A stretch of 64,000 nucleotides of DNA from Halobacteriales archaeon QH_7_66_36 (GCA_003021175.1 PXQV01000001.1:1869-65868), one strand, 5' to 3'; positions 9,218-20,813 are shown, counted from the first letter of the stretch. Numbers and translations: made by a program. Notes: generated from the sequence alone by a model not told the origin.

Positions 9218-10354
9218 TTACTCTGAACGCCCGCCGAATAATCGTTCCCACACGGATTGTGTCTCTGACTCGCTACTACCTTCCCTCGTGGTAGCGGCTT
9301 GCTCGTCCTGGGACTGCTCATCCTGCTGGTCACGGGCCGCGAGTTCGTCGGTGAGTCGTTCGATTTCTGCTTCGAGGGTGTTGATCCGCTCGGTTTTCTG
9401 TTCGAGCGTCGCCTCGAGTTCGTCGACGCGCTCGCTCAACAGCCGATTCTTCTCGGTCAGATACGCGCGGCTCCGCTCTGAATCGTCACGGGCGTCGGCA
9501 GACGATTCGGTAGAGGTGGTGTCGCGGTCTGCGGTATCGTCGCCGGCATCCGGGTCGTAGAACTCCGAAGTGGTCGTAATCGCTCGCTCGATGGTCTTCT
9601 CCCCGTACGTCGACCCATCGGCGTAGTGGACCTCGTCGCACTTCTCCCGAAGCAACCCCGACTGCCGGAACAGTTGATCCATCTGTGTCCGGTCGCCGCC
9701 GGTCCAAAACGCCAGCAGACAACACAGCGCCATATCGGCCTCGGACTGACTGTCGTAGCCGGCCGTGTTCCCGTTCCAGAGCCGCTCGAACTTCTCGCCG
9801 TTCGACGCACTCGTTGCTTTCTCCAGGAGGTCCTCGTCCTCGAGGTCGACGTCGACATCGGCTGCACCGGTCGTCGGTGACTCGTCGTCGAGCGCCCACT
9901 CGCCCGGCAGCGCTTCGTCGGTAATGTCGGCTCCGACCGTCCGAATCGCAAGTCGTGGGTACAGTGCTGCCGCAAAGCGAATCGCTGACTGGCGTTGATA
10001 GCCGTCCTCGCTATCGTACAAGTTATGACACAGCTCGAAGCAGTCGTCGAACAGGGCGGCCCGTTCCTCGAGGTCTATGTCCTCGACTTCGTCGATGGCA
10101 TGATTCACGCGTTCAATGTCACCGACGATAGTGCAGCACGGAATGCTTCGGGTGTCTGGTCCATGGTCGTTGTTCCATCGCCACTCGCGTAACTCCTCGG
10201 GGTACGAGGGGAACAACAAGATCACGGAGGATGGAGCGACTGTCGGAATTCCTGTCACCGACAGCGAACCGGCCGCTAGAACTGCAAGCGAACACGGGGA
10301 ACGGGCATACTTGTACCGACGAGCGGTAGTAACTGCTATGACAACGAACAACAC
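9218..10354 (-). CDS. Remnant/chimeric replication protein: C-terminal part like phage NrS-1 polymerase helical domain plus coiled coil
   Basis: DLLEKATSASNGEKFERLWNGNTAGYDSQSEADMALCCLLAFWTGGDRTQMDQLFRQSGLLREKCDEVHYADGSTYGEKTIERAI is the motif seen downstream of NrS-1-type primase-polymerases; no catalytic N-terminus; true start uncertain. Confidence 0.6.
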   Translation of the reverse strand: MLFVVIAVTTARRYKYARSPCSLAVLAAGSLSVTGIPTVAPSSVILLFPSYPEELREWRWNNDHGPDTRSIPCCTIVGDIERVNHAIDEVEDIDLEERAALFDDCFELCHNLYDSEDGYQRQSAIRFAAALYPRLAIRTVGADITDEALPGEWALDDESPTTGAADVDVDLEDEDLLEKATSASNGEKFERLWNGNTAGYDSQSEADMALCCLLAFWTGGDRTQMDQLFRQSGLLREKCDEVHYADGSTYGEKTIERAITTTSEFYDPDAGDDTADRDTTSTESSADARDDSERSRAYLTEKNRLLSERVDELEATLEQKTERINTLEAEIERLTDELAARDQQDEQSQDEQAATTREGSSESETQSVWERLFGGRSE

Positions 10355-10565
10355 AACTCTGTTCGGCCTACGTTAACCCCTTTCCTCGGAACGTCTCACT
10401 ACCTATACGTTGAATCTGCTAACAGGGCGAGCTACCCTCCTCAGTCCAGTTCGAGGCGGTGAGTACACTCTTCGAGATCTTGTTGGAAGGATCACCGGGT
10501 CGTGCTCTGTCCAAGACCGTCCGTGACGGCACTCATCCACCTTGCTGTGTCGCTGGTTCCGGAGC

Positions 10566-11679
10566 CTACCACGCTAGCGTGACACCCAAGACAGCGAGGC
10601 CGCCAGCCACGAGGAACGCGGTGTCGAAGCCAGCGACAAGCAACATCGTGATGAGTACAGTGACCGATTGAAGGTAAGTGGACCCTGCAACGAGTGGTGC
10701 TGCAATGAAGAAGGAGCCAAACGCGATCGGTCGCCGTCGACCACTGAACAGTCTATCGGAGAGCGGGCCACTGCTCATTCGTGCGAGATGCCGATAGCGG
10801 GGAATATCGCAACAAGCACGCCGCTAAGTCCCAACGAGAGTCCGACTTCTTGAGTGAGATATGAGGCGTCCCAGCTGTTAACGAACAGATACAACGAGTA
10901 CCCAAGAAATCCGAGTCCGCCGACAAGCCACACGTTCTTGTTGCGAAGCACATCGCGGAACTCAGTCAGCGTTGGCGTGTCACCGCTACTGTGTCCGAGA
11001 CCTCGACTCGTCGGCCAAAACAGGACTAAACCGACCAGAGCAATCCCATTGAACGCCAGAAAGATTGCGGGCCAGCCGAACCACGCCGCGACGAGTGGAC
11101 CCATTCCCTGTCCGAGAGCGAATCCGACCGGACCACTGGCGGTGAACACGTCGACAGCAGTCGCTCGTTGAGATGGTTCGACTGACCGGCTCACAATGTC
11201 GACCCCGCGTTCCAGACGACGACGTACGCGACGCCACCAACGGCTCGTGAGGCGATAACCGCTCGATAGTCACCGCTCCGACCAGCCATCCATCCCCATA
11301 CCCCAGCGAGGAACAGTATGATGACGGCGAAGGCCATCGCGTTCCGAGTGTTCGTCCGGTCAAGGACAGCACCGGTCGGAAGGCTCGTAATCACTGCCGT
11401 ACCGAACATAACTCCGACAAGGAACCCTGCGACTGTCGGACCGATCTGCCGTGAGTCACGAATGAGTGGAGTGACACTTGCTGGGACGATTTCGTAGGCG
11501 GCCAGTCCTGTTGAGATGAGACTCGTGCGGGCGACAAGTCCCCACGTCGACTGGCTCCCCTGGGGCGATTCATCGATGTCGGTATCTTCGGATTGGGTAC
11601 GGTCGTTCGGGTAGGCATTACTCGATGGGTCGGCGGGAGATGGGACGCGGAAGTTGGAAGAAACGGTTGCCAGTGACAA
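10566..11679 (-). pseudogene. MFS transporter broken by two frameshifts
   Basis: Three consecutive minus-strand ORFs (11191-11679, 10775-11194, 10566-10778) join into one MFS protein; breaks near 11198-11206 (C/G run) and 10778-10790. Confidence 0.85.
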
Positions 11680-11780
11680 TCCTCGGAGGTAGTGTCTCCA
11701 CGTTACGTCTCGCTCCTATCACGCTTAGAGATTCAATAACAAACCTCTTTATCCCTGGATGGTTTAACAGATAACTAATA

Positions 11781-14666
11781 ATGTTGGTGTCTTCTCCGAC
11801 GATTCTTGATTCGTCCTGTGTCTCGCTTGTCGGGACGAGCGAGTGGCTCACGCAATTCGAAGCAACGCTCGACACACGGACTGATGCGACTGTACAGCGG
11901 GTTGAGACCACATCAGAGGCGCTTGAGATTTTCCGGACAGGGTCTACGGACTGTCTCATTACCGAGTACGCGCTTGCGGAGACAACCGGACTCGACCTGC
12001 TCACGGAGATCCGGACCAAAACCACTACACTTCCGGTTATAATGGGTGCTGCGTCCGGAAGTGAAGCCATCGCCAGCGAGAGCATTGGGGCTGGTGTCAC
12101 CGATTACGTCGCGCTGACGGACTCCGCTGACCAGATGGTAGAGGACTTGTTGGATCGAACTGAACGGGCAGTTCGATCCGCACAACGTGCGGCCACACAG
12201 CGAGAGCGCGCCAGACAGTTCGATGCGATCTTCAGCGATTCACGCACCGCGACGTGGGTACTCGACCCGGATGGCTCGCTCACCCGTATGAATCAGACTG
12301 CACGAGAAATGATCGATGACGACATTGATACAGTCATCGGCGAGCCCTTCTGGACGCTGCCGTGGTGGGCACAAGCAGACGAGACGAATACGGAAGTCCA
12401 GCAGATCGTGGAGAACGCACTCGGCGGGGCGTTCGGGAATGCTGTCGTTCCACAGCCGCCGCATCTCGAGGATCCGCGCGTCATTGACCTCTCTGTGCGC
12501 CCTGTGGAGAGCGAACGCGGCGATCTCGTCTCGATCGTCGTTGAGGGCGTTGATATAACTGAACGGGTGGATCTCGAACGGTATCTCCGGCAATCTGAGA
12601 AGCTCCATCGCGTCACGCTCAACAACATGACCGATACCATTCTCATCGCAGACGAAGCTGGTGAGTACACCTACGTCTGTCCCAACGTCCACTTTATTTT
12701 CGGCTACACGGTTGCGGAAATCCACAGTCTGGGGACGATCGATGAACTTCTCGGAGAGGATCTCTTCGACCGTGAAGAGCTCGCCGCAAACGGCGTTCTC
12801 AAGAATATCGAGACGACGGCGACCGACAAAGCCGGGCGTGAGCACACGCTCTTGGTCAACGTTCGCGAAGTCTCGATTCAGGGTGGAACCCTCCTCTTCA
12901 GCTGTCGGGATATCACGAAACGGAAGCAACGCGAGGAAGCGCTTGCGACGCTGCAGGAGACCGCCCGCGATTTCCTCTACGCCGAAACACACCAGGAGAT
13001 CGCCCAACACGTCGTCGACGATACATCCGACGTGCTCAACCTGGATGCGAGTGCCGTCTATCTCTTCGATGACGATGCCAACGAACTACTCCCCGCAGCT
13101 AATTCGATGGCGATGAAGGAGTTCAACGGCCCGCTTCCAACTGTTCATCCCGATGGCGAGACGCTGCCGGGATACAGTTTTGTCGAGGACGAAGCGGTGT
13201 TCTTCGACGACGTCCATGAGTCGGGTCGGCTCGAAAACCGGGCGACTGACCTCCGCAGTACGACATACATTCCACTCGGAGAGCATGGCGTCTTTATCGC
13301 TGGCTCCGACCAGGTCGGTGCCTTCGATGACGTGACCAGGGAACTTGCGGACCTCCTTGCTGCAACTGCCGAAGCGGCCCTTGACCGGGTCACACGCGAA
13401 TCACAGCTTCGGAAACAGGATCGCACGCTGCAGCAACAAAACGAACAACTCACCGCGCTGAATCGAATCAACGAGACGATCCGAGAGATCGATCAAGCCC
13501 TCGTCCAGGCCGAAACCCGGGAGGAGATCGACCACACCGTCTGTGAGCGGTTGACCGGTGACGACCGGTTCCGATTCGCCTGGATCGGAACGGTCGATCC
13601 GACGACCGATACCGTCGAACCGCGGGCATGGGCCGGGGCAGAACAGGGGTATCTGGATAGCCGATCGTTCGCCGTCGAGGCATCGAAGACAGAACCAGCC
13701 GGACGAACCGCCGAGACTGGTGAGGTGACGATGGTCGAGAACGTTGCCGCTGGCCTCCGCGACGAACCGTGGCGGAAAGACGCCCTCACCCGTGACTACC
13801 TCTCTGCGTTGAGTATTCCGCTCGTGTACAACGACCTCACACACGGCGTCTTGACCGTGTACGCACCGACCCAGGACGCGTTCGACGAGACGACGGAGGC
13901 CGTCCTGGCCGAATTGGGCGAAACCATCGCCTCGGCGCTCAGCGCAATCGAACGGAAGAACGCACTCCTCACAACATCGATGACCCGCGTCGAGTTCGAC
14001 ATCGACGACCCGTCGTTCGTCCTTTCACGGCTCGCACAGGAGGCGGGGTGTACCCTCTCGTACCAGGGTGGCGTAAAGCGGTCCGCGGAGGGAAACCACG
14101 TATTCGTCGACGTCGACGGCGCGTCCGTCGGGGCCGTTGCGGACGTCGCCTCACAGCTCGTCGCGATCGATGATGTCCAACAGATCAGTACAGATGGGGG
14201 TGGCGGTGTCTTGCGCCTCCGGCTTACGCAGCCGTTCCTCGCGTTGGAACTCGCCGACCACGGTGCCGTCTTCCGGGAAGCAACCGCCGATCCGTCCACG
14301 ACCACACTCGTCATCGATATCCCCGATAGTATCGACGCCAGAACGATCATCCAGCTCGTCCGAGAGACGTTTACCGCTGCCGGGCTCCGCGCCAAACAGA
14401 CGCTCGATGGGACCGCTGCGCACGATCTGTACTCGAAGTTCCTCGAGCGAGTGACCGAACGACAGCTCGAGGTGATCCAGACAGCGTACTACAGCGGATT
14501 CTTCGAATCACCGCGGGGGAGTACGGGTGAAGAGATCGCGGAGACACTCGGCATCTCCCCGCCGGCATTCTACAAGCATGCGCGGACAGTCCAGCGGAAA
14601 CTGTTTACGACGCTCTTCGAAGAGAACAACCTCTCCGTCGCCCCCTCCCCCGGCGAGGTTAAATAA
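11781..14666 (+). CDS. Bat-like signal-transduction regulator (receiver-like, PAS, GAF, HTH-10)
   Basis: PAS segments, repeated GAF-like regions, C-terminal bacterio-opsin-activator HTH (LTERQLEVIQTAYYSGFFESPRGSTGEEIAETLGISPPAFYKHARTVQRKL). Confidence 0.9.
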   Translation: MLVSSPTILDSSCVSLVGTSEWLTQFEATLDTRTDATVQRVETTSEALEIFRTGSTDCLITEYALAETTGLDLLTEIRTKTTTLPVIMGAASGSEAIASESIGAGVTDYVALTDSADQMVEDLLDRTERAVRSAQRAATQRERARQFDAIFSDSRTATWVLDPDGSLTRMNQTAREMIDDDIDTVIGEPFWTLPWWAQADETNTEVQQIVENALGGAFGNAVVPQPPHLEDPRVIDLSVRPVESERGDLVSIVVEGVDITERVDLERYLRQSEKLHRVTLNNMTDTILIADEAGEYTYVCPNVHFIFGYTVAEIHSLGTIDELLGEDLFDREELAANGVLKNIETTATDKAGREHTLLVNVREVSIQGGTLLFSCRDITKRKQREEALATLQETARDFLYAETHQEIAQHVVDDTSDVLNLDASAVYLFDDDANELLPAANSMAMKEFNGPLPTVHPDGETLPGYSFVEDEAVFFDDVHESGRLENRATDLRSTTYIPLGEHGVFIAGSDQVGAFDDVTRELADLLAATAEAALDRVTRESQLRKQDRTLQQQNEQLTALNRINETIREIDQALVQAETREEIDHTVCERLTGDDRFRFAWIGTVDPTTDTVEPRAWAGAEQGYLDSRSFAVEASKTEPAGRTAETGEVTMVENVAAGLRDEPWRKDALTRDYLSALSIPLVYNDLTHGVLTVYAPTQDAFDETTEAVLAELGETIASALSAIERKNALLTTSMTRVEFDIDDPSFVLSRLAQEAGCTLSYQGGVKRSAEGNHVFVDVDGASVGAVADVASQLVAIDDVQQISTDGGGGVLRLRLTQPFLALELADHGAVFREATADPSTTTLVIDIPDSIDARTIIQLVRETFTAAGLRAKQTLDGTAAHDLYSKFLERVTERQLEVIQTAYYSGFFESPRGSTGEEIAETLGISPPAFYKHARTVQRKLFTTLFEENNLSVAPSPGEVK

Positions 14667-14779
14667 CAAACTGCCATTCTGATGAGTGATTCTGTGGTGA
14701 ACCACCGAATATTCCCTTATACACTTATGATGCCTTAATTAGAGTGCCACGCTCTACCCGTCGACACTCTGAATCTACA

Positions 14780-14923
14780 ATGAGAGATGTCAACCCTGAA
14801 TCAGACGAAGAAACACCGTACGAGTGCTTCGAGTGTGGAAACATCATCTTCGCGGAGGATCCACCTACCCGGTGTCCGGATTGTGGTGGTGAGATGCGAA
14901 ACCGCCGCACTCCCCTCGAATAA
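14780..14923 (+). CDS. Rubrerythrin-like zinc-ribbon small protein, 47 aa
   Basis: Hand-translated [47 protein letters not shown] (absent from the ORF list because short); CxxC...CxxC. Confidence 0.85.
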   Translation: MRDVNPESDEETPYECFECGNIIFAEDPPTRCPDCGGEMRNRRTPLE

Positions 14924-14925
14924 CT

Positions 14926-16230
14926 ATGGCCTCACAATCCAACTTTACACACGATGAAGAACCGGCGGAGGCCTCTGATACTGCCGAGGCTGAGTCCGCC
15001 CTCGAGACGGCCCGACAGCAACTACAGCATGCCGCGGATCACCTCGACATCGATCGGAACATCATCGAACGACTCAAATATCCGAAGAAAGTTCACGAAG
15101 TTACCGTTCCAATCGAGCGAGACGACGGTACCGTAGAGATGTTCACCGGCTATCGGGCCCAACACGATAGCGTTCGTGGGCCACACAAGGGTGGCTTACG
15201 CTATCATCCGGAAGTCACGAGAGACGAGTGCGTCGGGCTCGGAATGTGGATGACCTGGAAGTGTGCTGTGATGGATCTTCCCTTTGGCGGGGCCAAGGGC
15301 GGCGTTGCCGTCAATCCGAAGGAACTGAGCAAAGACGAAAAAGAACGTCTCACCCGCCGGTTTGCCGAAGAAATCCGGGCCGTGATCGGCCCGACAGTAG
15401 ACATTCCCGCGCCAGATATGGGGACGGATCCACAGACGATGGCGTGGTTGATGGATGCCTATTCGATGCAGGAAGGCGAAACCGTTCCCGGCGTCGTGAC
15501 AGGGAAACCTCCCGTCGTCGGGGGCAGTAAGGGCCGTGACGAAGCGCCTGGCCGGAGTGTCGCTATCATCGTCCGAGAGGCCATCGAGCACTACGAGAAG
15601 GACATCAACGAAACGAGTGTTGCCATCCAGGGATACGGAAGCGTCGGCTCGAATGTCGCACGATTGCTCGACGACTGGGGAGCAAACGTCGTTGCGGTCA
15701 GTGACGTTAACGGCGGGATCTACGATACAAACGGCCTCGATACCCATTCGATTCCGTCACACCACGAAGATCCCGAGGCCGTGATAGGCCACGACGCACC
15801 AGAAACCGTCACCAACGCAGAACTGCTCGAACTCGACGTCGACGTCCTCGTTCCTGCCGCTCTGGGGAATGTCCTCACAGCCGAGAACGCCCGCGACGTG
15901 AGGGCAGACATCATCGTCGAGGGGGCGAACGGTCCGACGACGACTGCGGCCGATCGGATCTTCGCAGACCGAGAGATTCCGGTCATTCCGGACATTCTGG
16001 CGAATGCCGGTGGCGTCACGGTGAGTTACTTCGAGTGGCTACAAGATATCAATCGCCGTGCCTGGTCGTTGGAACGGGTCCGCAACGAACTCGAAGAAGA
16101 AATGTTGACGGCATGGGATGTCGTCAAAAACGAGTTCACCACCCGCGAGGTGACGTGGCGAGATGCTGCCTATATCGTCGCCCTCTCGCGAATCGTTGAA
16201 GCCCACGAGGCACGCGGACTCTGGCCGTAG
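14926..16230 (+). CDS. gdhB: Glu/Leu/Phe/Val dehydrogenase (glutamate dehydrogenase)
   Basis: [62 protein letters not shown]. Confidence 0.92.
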   Translation: MASQSNFTHDEEPAEASDTAEAESALETARQQLQHAADHLDIDRNIIERLKYPKKVHEVTVPIERDDGTVEMFTGYRAQHDSVRGPHKGGLRYHPEVTRDECVGLGMWMTWKCAVMDLPFGGAKGGVAVNPKELSKDEKERLTRRFAEEIRAVIGPTVDIPAPDMGTDPQTMAWLMDAYSMQEGETVPGVVTGKPPVVGGSKGRDEAPGRSVAIIVREAIEHYEKDINETSVAIQGYGSVGSNVARLLDDWGANVVAVSDVNGGIYDTNGLDTHSIPSHHEDPEAVIGHDAPETVTNAELLELDVDVLVPAALGNVLTAENARDVRADIIVEGANGPTTTAADRIFADREIPVIPDILANAGGVTVSYFEWLQDINRRAWSLERVRNELEEEMLTAWDVVKNEFTTREVTWRDAAYIVALSRIVEAHEARGLWP

Positions 16231-16596
16231 GGAGGTGGGTTATCGACCATTCAGACGAACGCGACAGCCAGCCACACCGCTCGAACGGGGGACTCTTTCG
16301 TAACGTCCAAAGAATCGAATCGATTAATTTCGCAGCGATGGAGGCGTTCTTAATCGGAATAGTCGTGAACTACGCTGCGTATGCAAACTATCCGATGTCC
16401 CGACCGGACAACCCGGACTGGTCGTCGGAATTGTCCTCTATCCAGTCTTTAACACGCTGAAAATCAGCGTGGTCGGTAGGATTCGATCAAGACCAGCCAG
16501 AGATCCGCCAGCGATCCACAGACGAACGACTGCCCAAGACCAAACGGAACAGCTATATATATCTCAAAGAGATACACGTTACCGCACAACACAGCC

Positions 16597-18042
16597 ATGT
16601 CATCATACACGACGGACGAGATCTGGGAGATGGACGGAGTTGAACAACTCAAGGCAGTCAAAAGTGGAGAACTCGATCCCGAAGACGTCCTTGACGCGTC
16701 ACTCCAACGCATCGAGGAATTAGACGACGAACTGAATGCCTTCACAGTTGTCGACGGGGAAGGTGCGAAAGAAGCTGCTCGCGAGTCAAGTAAACGGGTA
16801 GAAAATGGCGACGAACTTGGAGCACTTGAAGGAATTCCGGTGGGGATCAAGGACCTGATCCCGGTCGAAGGTATGCGAACCACCTACGGGTCCAAAATCT
16901 ACGAAGACCACGTCCCTGATCAGGATAGTGTTGTCGTCAAACGCATCCGTGACGAGGGGGGCATCATTCTCGGGAAGACAAATGCGCCAGAATTCGGCTT
17001 CCAGGGAATCACAGACAACGCCGTCTTCGGAAAAACGCACAACCCCTGGGACACATCGAAGACGCCCGGTGGATCTAGTGGTGGCTCCGGGGTTGCCTTA
17101 GCCACAGGAATGGTCCCATTCGCTCTGGGCTCTGATGGAGGTGGTTCGGTCCGAATCCCGTCGAGTTTCTGTGGTCTCCACGGACTCAAGGCGTCGTTCG
17201 GGAGAGTACCGCTCTATCCGGAACACCGCAATCCCGATCTGCCTGGCACGAATGCATGGGAATCAGTGGAACACATCGGACCAATGGGCAGGACGGTTGA
17301 GGACACTGCGTATCTCCTCGACGTCATCGCGGGCCCTCACCACATGGACCGCCACTCCCTCCCAGACGACGAAGTGGATTATATAGGAGCTTCGGAAGCG
17401 ACCGACATCAGTGAATACAACGTCGCGTATAGTGAGGACTTCGGATTTACAGCTGTGGATCCGACTGTTAGAGAAACTGTAAGTGACGCAGTGTCCGTCT
17501 TTGAGGATGAACTCGGCTGCACTGTCGAGAGGGCAGATCCTGGCTTCCCCGACCCAGAGGATGCTTTCACGGCACTTGTCGCAAGTAGCACTGATCTAAG
17601 AGAACTCCGTAAAGAACTCCATGACCACAAATCGGACATGGAACCGGTCCTGGTTGACATCCTGGAAACGGAGTGGACAGCTATGGACTTTACTGAAGCC
17701 TACAAGACGAGACAGAAGGTGAATATTAAGATGCGGGAGTTCATGGAGGACTACGATATTCTGCTGACTCCGACTCTCGCAGTCCCCCCATTCGACGTGG
17801 ATATACCGGGCCGAGAGACTATCGAAGGTCGCGACATCAACATCTTCCACTGGCTCATGTTTTGCTTCACGATCAATCTTACTGGCCAACCTGCCGCGAC
17901 GATACCCGCTGGTTGGACCGACAACGGTCTCCCCATCGGTCTTCAGATAGTCGGAAACCATCTCGATGACGAAACAGTGATTAAGGCGTCTGCAGCGTAT
18001 CAAGAAGCGAATCCCTGGCAGAAGAAATACTTCCCCATGTGA
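16597..18042 (+). CDS. Amidase (amidase signature family)
   Basis: GIPVGIKDL, GGSSGGSGVALATGMVPFALGSDGGGSVRIPSSFCGLHGLK. Confidence 0.92.
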   Translation: MSSYTTDEIWEMDGVEQLKAVKSGELDPEDVLDASLQRIEELDDELNAFTVVDGEGAKEAARESSKRVENGDELGALEGIPVGIKDLIPVEGMRTTYGSKIYEDHVPDQDSVVVKRIRDEGGIILGKTNAPEFGFQGITDNAVFGKTHNPWDTSKTPGGSSGGSGVALATGMVPFALGSDGGGSVRIPSSFCGLHGLKASFGRVPLYPEHRNPDLPGTNAWESVEHIGPMGRTVEDTAYLLDVIAGPHHMDRHSLPDDEVDYIGASEATDISEYNVAYSEDFGFTAVDPTVRETVSDAVSVFEDELGCTVERADPGFPDPEDAFTALVASSTDLRELRKELHDHKSDMEPVLVDILETEWTAMDFTEAYKTRQKVNIKMREFMEDYDILLTPTLAVPPFDVDIPGRETIEGRDINIFHWLMFCFTINLTGQPAATIPAGWTDNGLPIGLQIVGNHLDDETVIKASAAYQEANPWQKKYFPM

Positions 18043-18212
18043 CTAACCTGCTAGATCTATTGACTCACACCCTCGGATTTTAAATCAACGTACCACGGAG
18101 GGATTCAGGAGGTTTAGACTACTACCAATCTCTAAATCGTTCTTGGGTGGAGGATTGTTGGTGAGGACTCGTCAGTTCAGGTCAGTCCGAAGAAGCCACG
18201 GTTCAGCTGGGG

Positions 18213-18647
18213 TCACGTCAGTTCTGGAAGAATGGTACAAGTGAGTTGGGGTTTGCAAAACCGCAGGACAGCTCGCCACCAACAATCTACGCCACAAGAG
18301 CGCACCAGATTTCGGCCACAGGCACCTCCGACCGCGATCGGTGCGGTATCGAGCGCCGCGGCGATCTCTCCGTACGTCCGGGTCTCGCCGTAGGAAATCG
18401 TCGGCAATTGCTCCATCACCGCTCCGGTGAACGTCTCCGGCACGTCTATCGAGAGATCGAATGTTTGCCGTTCATCACGCTCGTATTCACGGAACTGCCG
18501 ACGGATCTCGGCAGACGACTCCTCAACGTGTGACTCATCAATCTCGACCGTACCGCCCAAGATCTCGACTTGCACACGTCTTCCATCGTATCTCTGCAAT
18601 TTAGACGGCTTGCTGAGGTCGCCGTACGACGAATTCGAGGAGCCCAA
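18213..18647 (-). pseudogene. Methylated-DNA-protein cysteine methyltransferase (MGMT-like), broken before PCHR
   Basis: YGETRTYGEIAAALDTAPIAVGGACGRN is the MGMT fold; the expected VVPCHRV active site is absent and the frame shifts after CGRN. Confidence 0.75.
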
Positions 18648-18692
18648 CAGTGAGCTCGTTCTGTCTCCAATCGGCCGGGGGGGTCTGAGAGT

Positions 18693-19859
18693 TTACAAGC
18701 GCCTCGTCGTGAACCATATTCCTCCGATGAGGAAGGCAGCGGTACCAGACACTAACAGCGTTTGTCGGTAGCCGAACACCGCTGCGGCCCCGACACTGAG
18801 TGGTGGACCGACGGTCGTGCCGAGTCTGAGCACACTTGTCCGAATACTCATAATACTCCCCCGAAATTCGTCCGGTGCTCGTTCGTTGAGTGCCGTATCC
18901 GTAATCGGCTCCGCGAGCCCCTGACCAAGGCCGAACAGAAGGAGTGCGCCCGCAACCACGTAGATGGAGTCTGCGAGCGCGACGACGGCGAGTCCGATCC
19001 CGTAACTCACGAACCCGAGCGCGATCGATTGGAAGCTCGTGAGTACTCGAAGCACTCGATCACCCTGCATCGCGGTCATTCCCATCGTGACCGCAGGCAA
19101 TCCCACGAGAAGGCCGATGCCTGCTGACGAGAGCTGGTAGTCGTTGGCGAGCAGGAACGGAACAGCAGTGAGCTGTGCGCCATAGAGGATGACGAATATC
19201 CCGAAAATCGCGAGGTAAAGAACAGCGAAGGGGGCCATCGGAGTTGGTCCAGAGATGAACTCACGGATACTCGAACTCGAATTCGTTCTGTCCTGATTGG
19301 GTTCTTCCAGCAACGTTATTCCAGGGATTGCGACGAGCAAGGCGAGGAGGAAACATGCGAATGGAGCCGACCATGCCAGTGTTGCAAGTGCCCCACCGAG
19401 CAGCGGATAGCCGGCAGCGCCAGCTGCGAGAATCGCCGCGTTTGTACCGATCAACACGCGTCGTTGTTCACCGGTAAAGAGGTCTCCAAGGAGTGTGACC
19501 GTGAGCATCACAATCGCGCTGCTCGCCGCACCTTGGATCGCTCGTAGGACGAGAAGCAGCATGAAATCGGAAATGAAGATGATGCCACCTCCACTGAGCC
19601 CGAATACGACAAGCGAGGGGATTAAAATCGGTTTCCGACCGATCCGGTCGGCCAGCAGTCCGATGGGGAGTGTGAGAAATATCCCGGGAAGCGTGAACGC
19701 TGATAGTAAGAGACTGGCCTGTGACTCCGAGATGTTCCACGCTTCCTGCACCGCAGGGAGTGCCGGGCTGATGAGTGAGACGCCCATGACCGCGACGAGC
19801 GTACTTGCGAAAATCACCGCTGCTGCCGGCGAGTCCCGGAGTGTTCGTCTCCATTCCAT
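18693..19859 (-). CDS. MFS transporter
   Basis: 12-TM-like profile, GLLADRIGRKPIL motif. Confidence 0.9.
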   Translation of the reverse strand: MEWRRTLRDSPAAAVIFASTLVAVMGVSLISPALPAVQEAWNISESQASLLLSAFTLPGIFLTLPIGLLADRIGRKPILIPSLVVFGLSGGGIIFISDFMLLLVLRAIQGAASSAIVMLTVTLLGDLFTGEQRRVLIGTNAAILAAGAAGYPLLGGALATLAWSAPFACFLLALLVAIPGITLLEEPNQDRTNSSSSIREFISGPTPMAPFAVLYLAIFGIFVILYGAQLTAVPFLLANDYQLSSAGIGLLVGLPAVTMGMTAMQGDRVLRVLTSFQSIALGFVSYGIGLAVVALADSIYVVAGALLLFGLGQGLAEPITDTALNERAPDEFRGSIMSIRTSVLRLGTTVGPPLSVGAAAVFGYRQTLLVSGTAAFLIGGIWFTTRRL

Positions 19860-20004
19860 TCGTTCTATCTATCTCTTCACAACGCTGTGCCCTAAACCGT
19901 CCGTTATTGGATAGTGAGGATTGCTATGACCGTTCTGCGATGAGACCCGTAGACAGATTCGGCAGAACTTTCTGTGAACTGACTCGAGTTACTCAACGGT
20001 ACGT

Positions 20005-20469
20005 ATGTCTGGCTCCACCTTCGATGAGTTCGATCATGACTCGCATATGAGAGCGGCCTTCGAACTCGCTCGAGAGGCCGCTGCTCGAGGCGATCGACCG
20101 TTCGGGTCCGTACTCGTCCGCGACGATACAGTCATCATGACCGATTCGAATCGTGTCGTCACCGAAGATGACATCCGGCGACATCCCGAACTCCACCTCG
20201 CGTACCGTGCGTGCCAAGAGTACGATCCCGACGAACGTGCAGAGATGGTGATGTACACGAGCACGGAACCCTGTCCAATGTGTGCTGGTGGAATGAGGAC
20301 TGCGGGGTTCGGTCGTGTCATCTATAGTGTCGACAGCGACGAGATTGCGGCATTCACCGGAACCGAGCCGATAGTCCGTTCCGCAGAAGTTCTCGATGGC
20401 GCCAGTGATGTTGTCGGGCCTGTGTTGAACGACGAAGGCCGTCATATTCATCAAGAATATGATTGGTGA
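20005..20469 (+). CDS. Nucleoside/tRNA-type deaminase
   Basis: HPELHLAYRA...STEPCPMCAGGMRTAGFGRVIYS (PCxxC deaminase signature). Confidence 0.88.
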   Translation: MSGSTFDEFDHDSHMRAAFELAREAAARGDRPFGSVLVRDDTVIMTDSNRVVTEDDIRRHPELHLAYRACQEYDPDERAEMVMYTSTEPCPMCAGGMRTAGFGRVIYSVDSDEIAAFTGTEPIVRSAEVLDGASDVVGPVLNDEGRHIHQEYDW

Positions 20470-20684
20470 GTCTCGAACGACGAGTACCGAGCCGTCGTTA
20501 GTGTCCCCCAGAGACAAAGTGGAGGCCGTCGATTCCGGCGATGAAGAAGAGGCAAAGACTCGTGGCCGATTCATCGAAGCGTTACTGACCCCGCCTCGAC
20601 CATCCCTGAATAGCCCGGACACCACCGTCCCGAACCGCTCAGAAGACGCTCTCACGAATGCTGTCCGTTTGTACCGCGCTTCGA

Positions 20685-20813
20685 TTATGTCGGGCTCGTC
20701 GTCGCTCGATTGGTCGCCCACTCAAGCAGCGGTTCGAGTCGTGAGCTGACCTCTCGGCCGTTGTCTGTCAGTTCGCATTCGACACGCGGGGGAATTTTTG
20801 TTGTACTGGTTCG
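20685..20813 (-). pseudogene. C-terminal remnant of an HxlR-family HTH regulator
   Basis: Hand translation RTSTTKIPPRVECELTDNGREVSSRLEPLLEWATNRATTSPT followed by a stop; preceded in frame by a stop codon. Confidence 0.6.
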
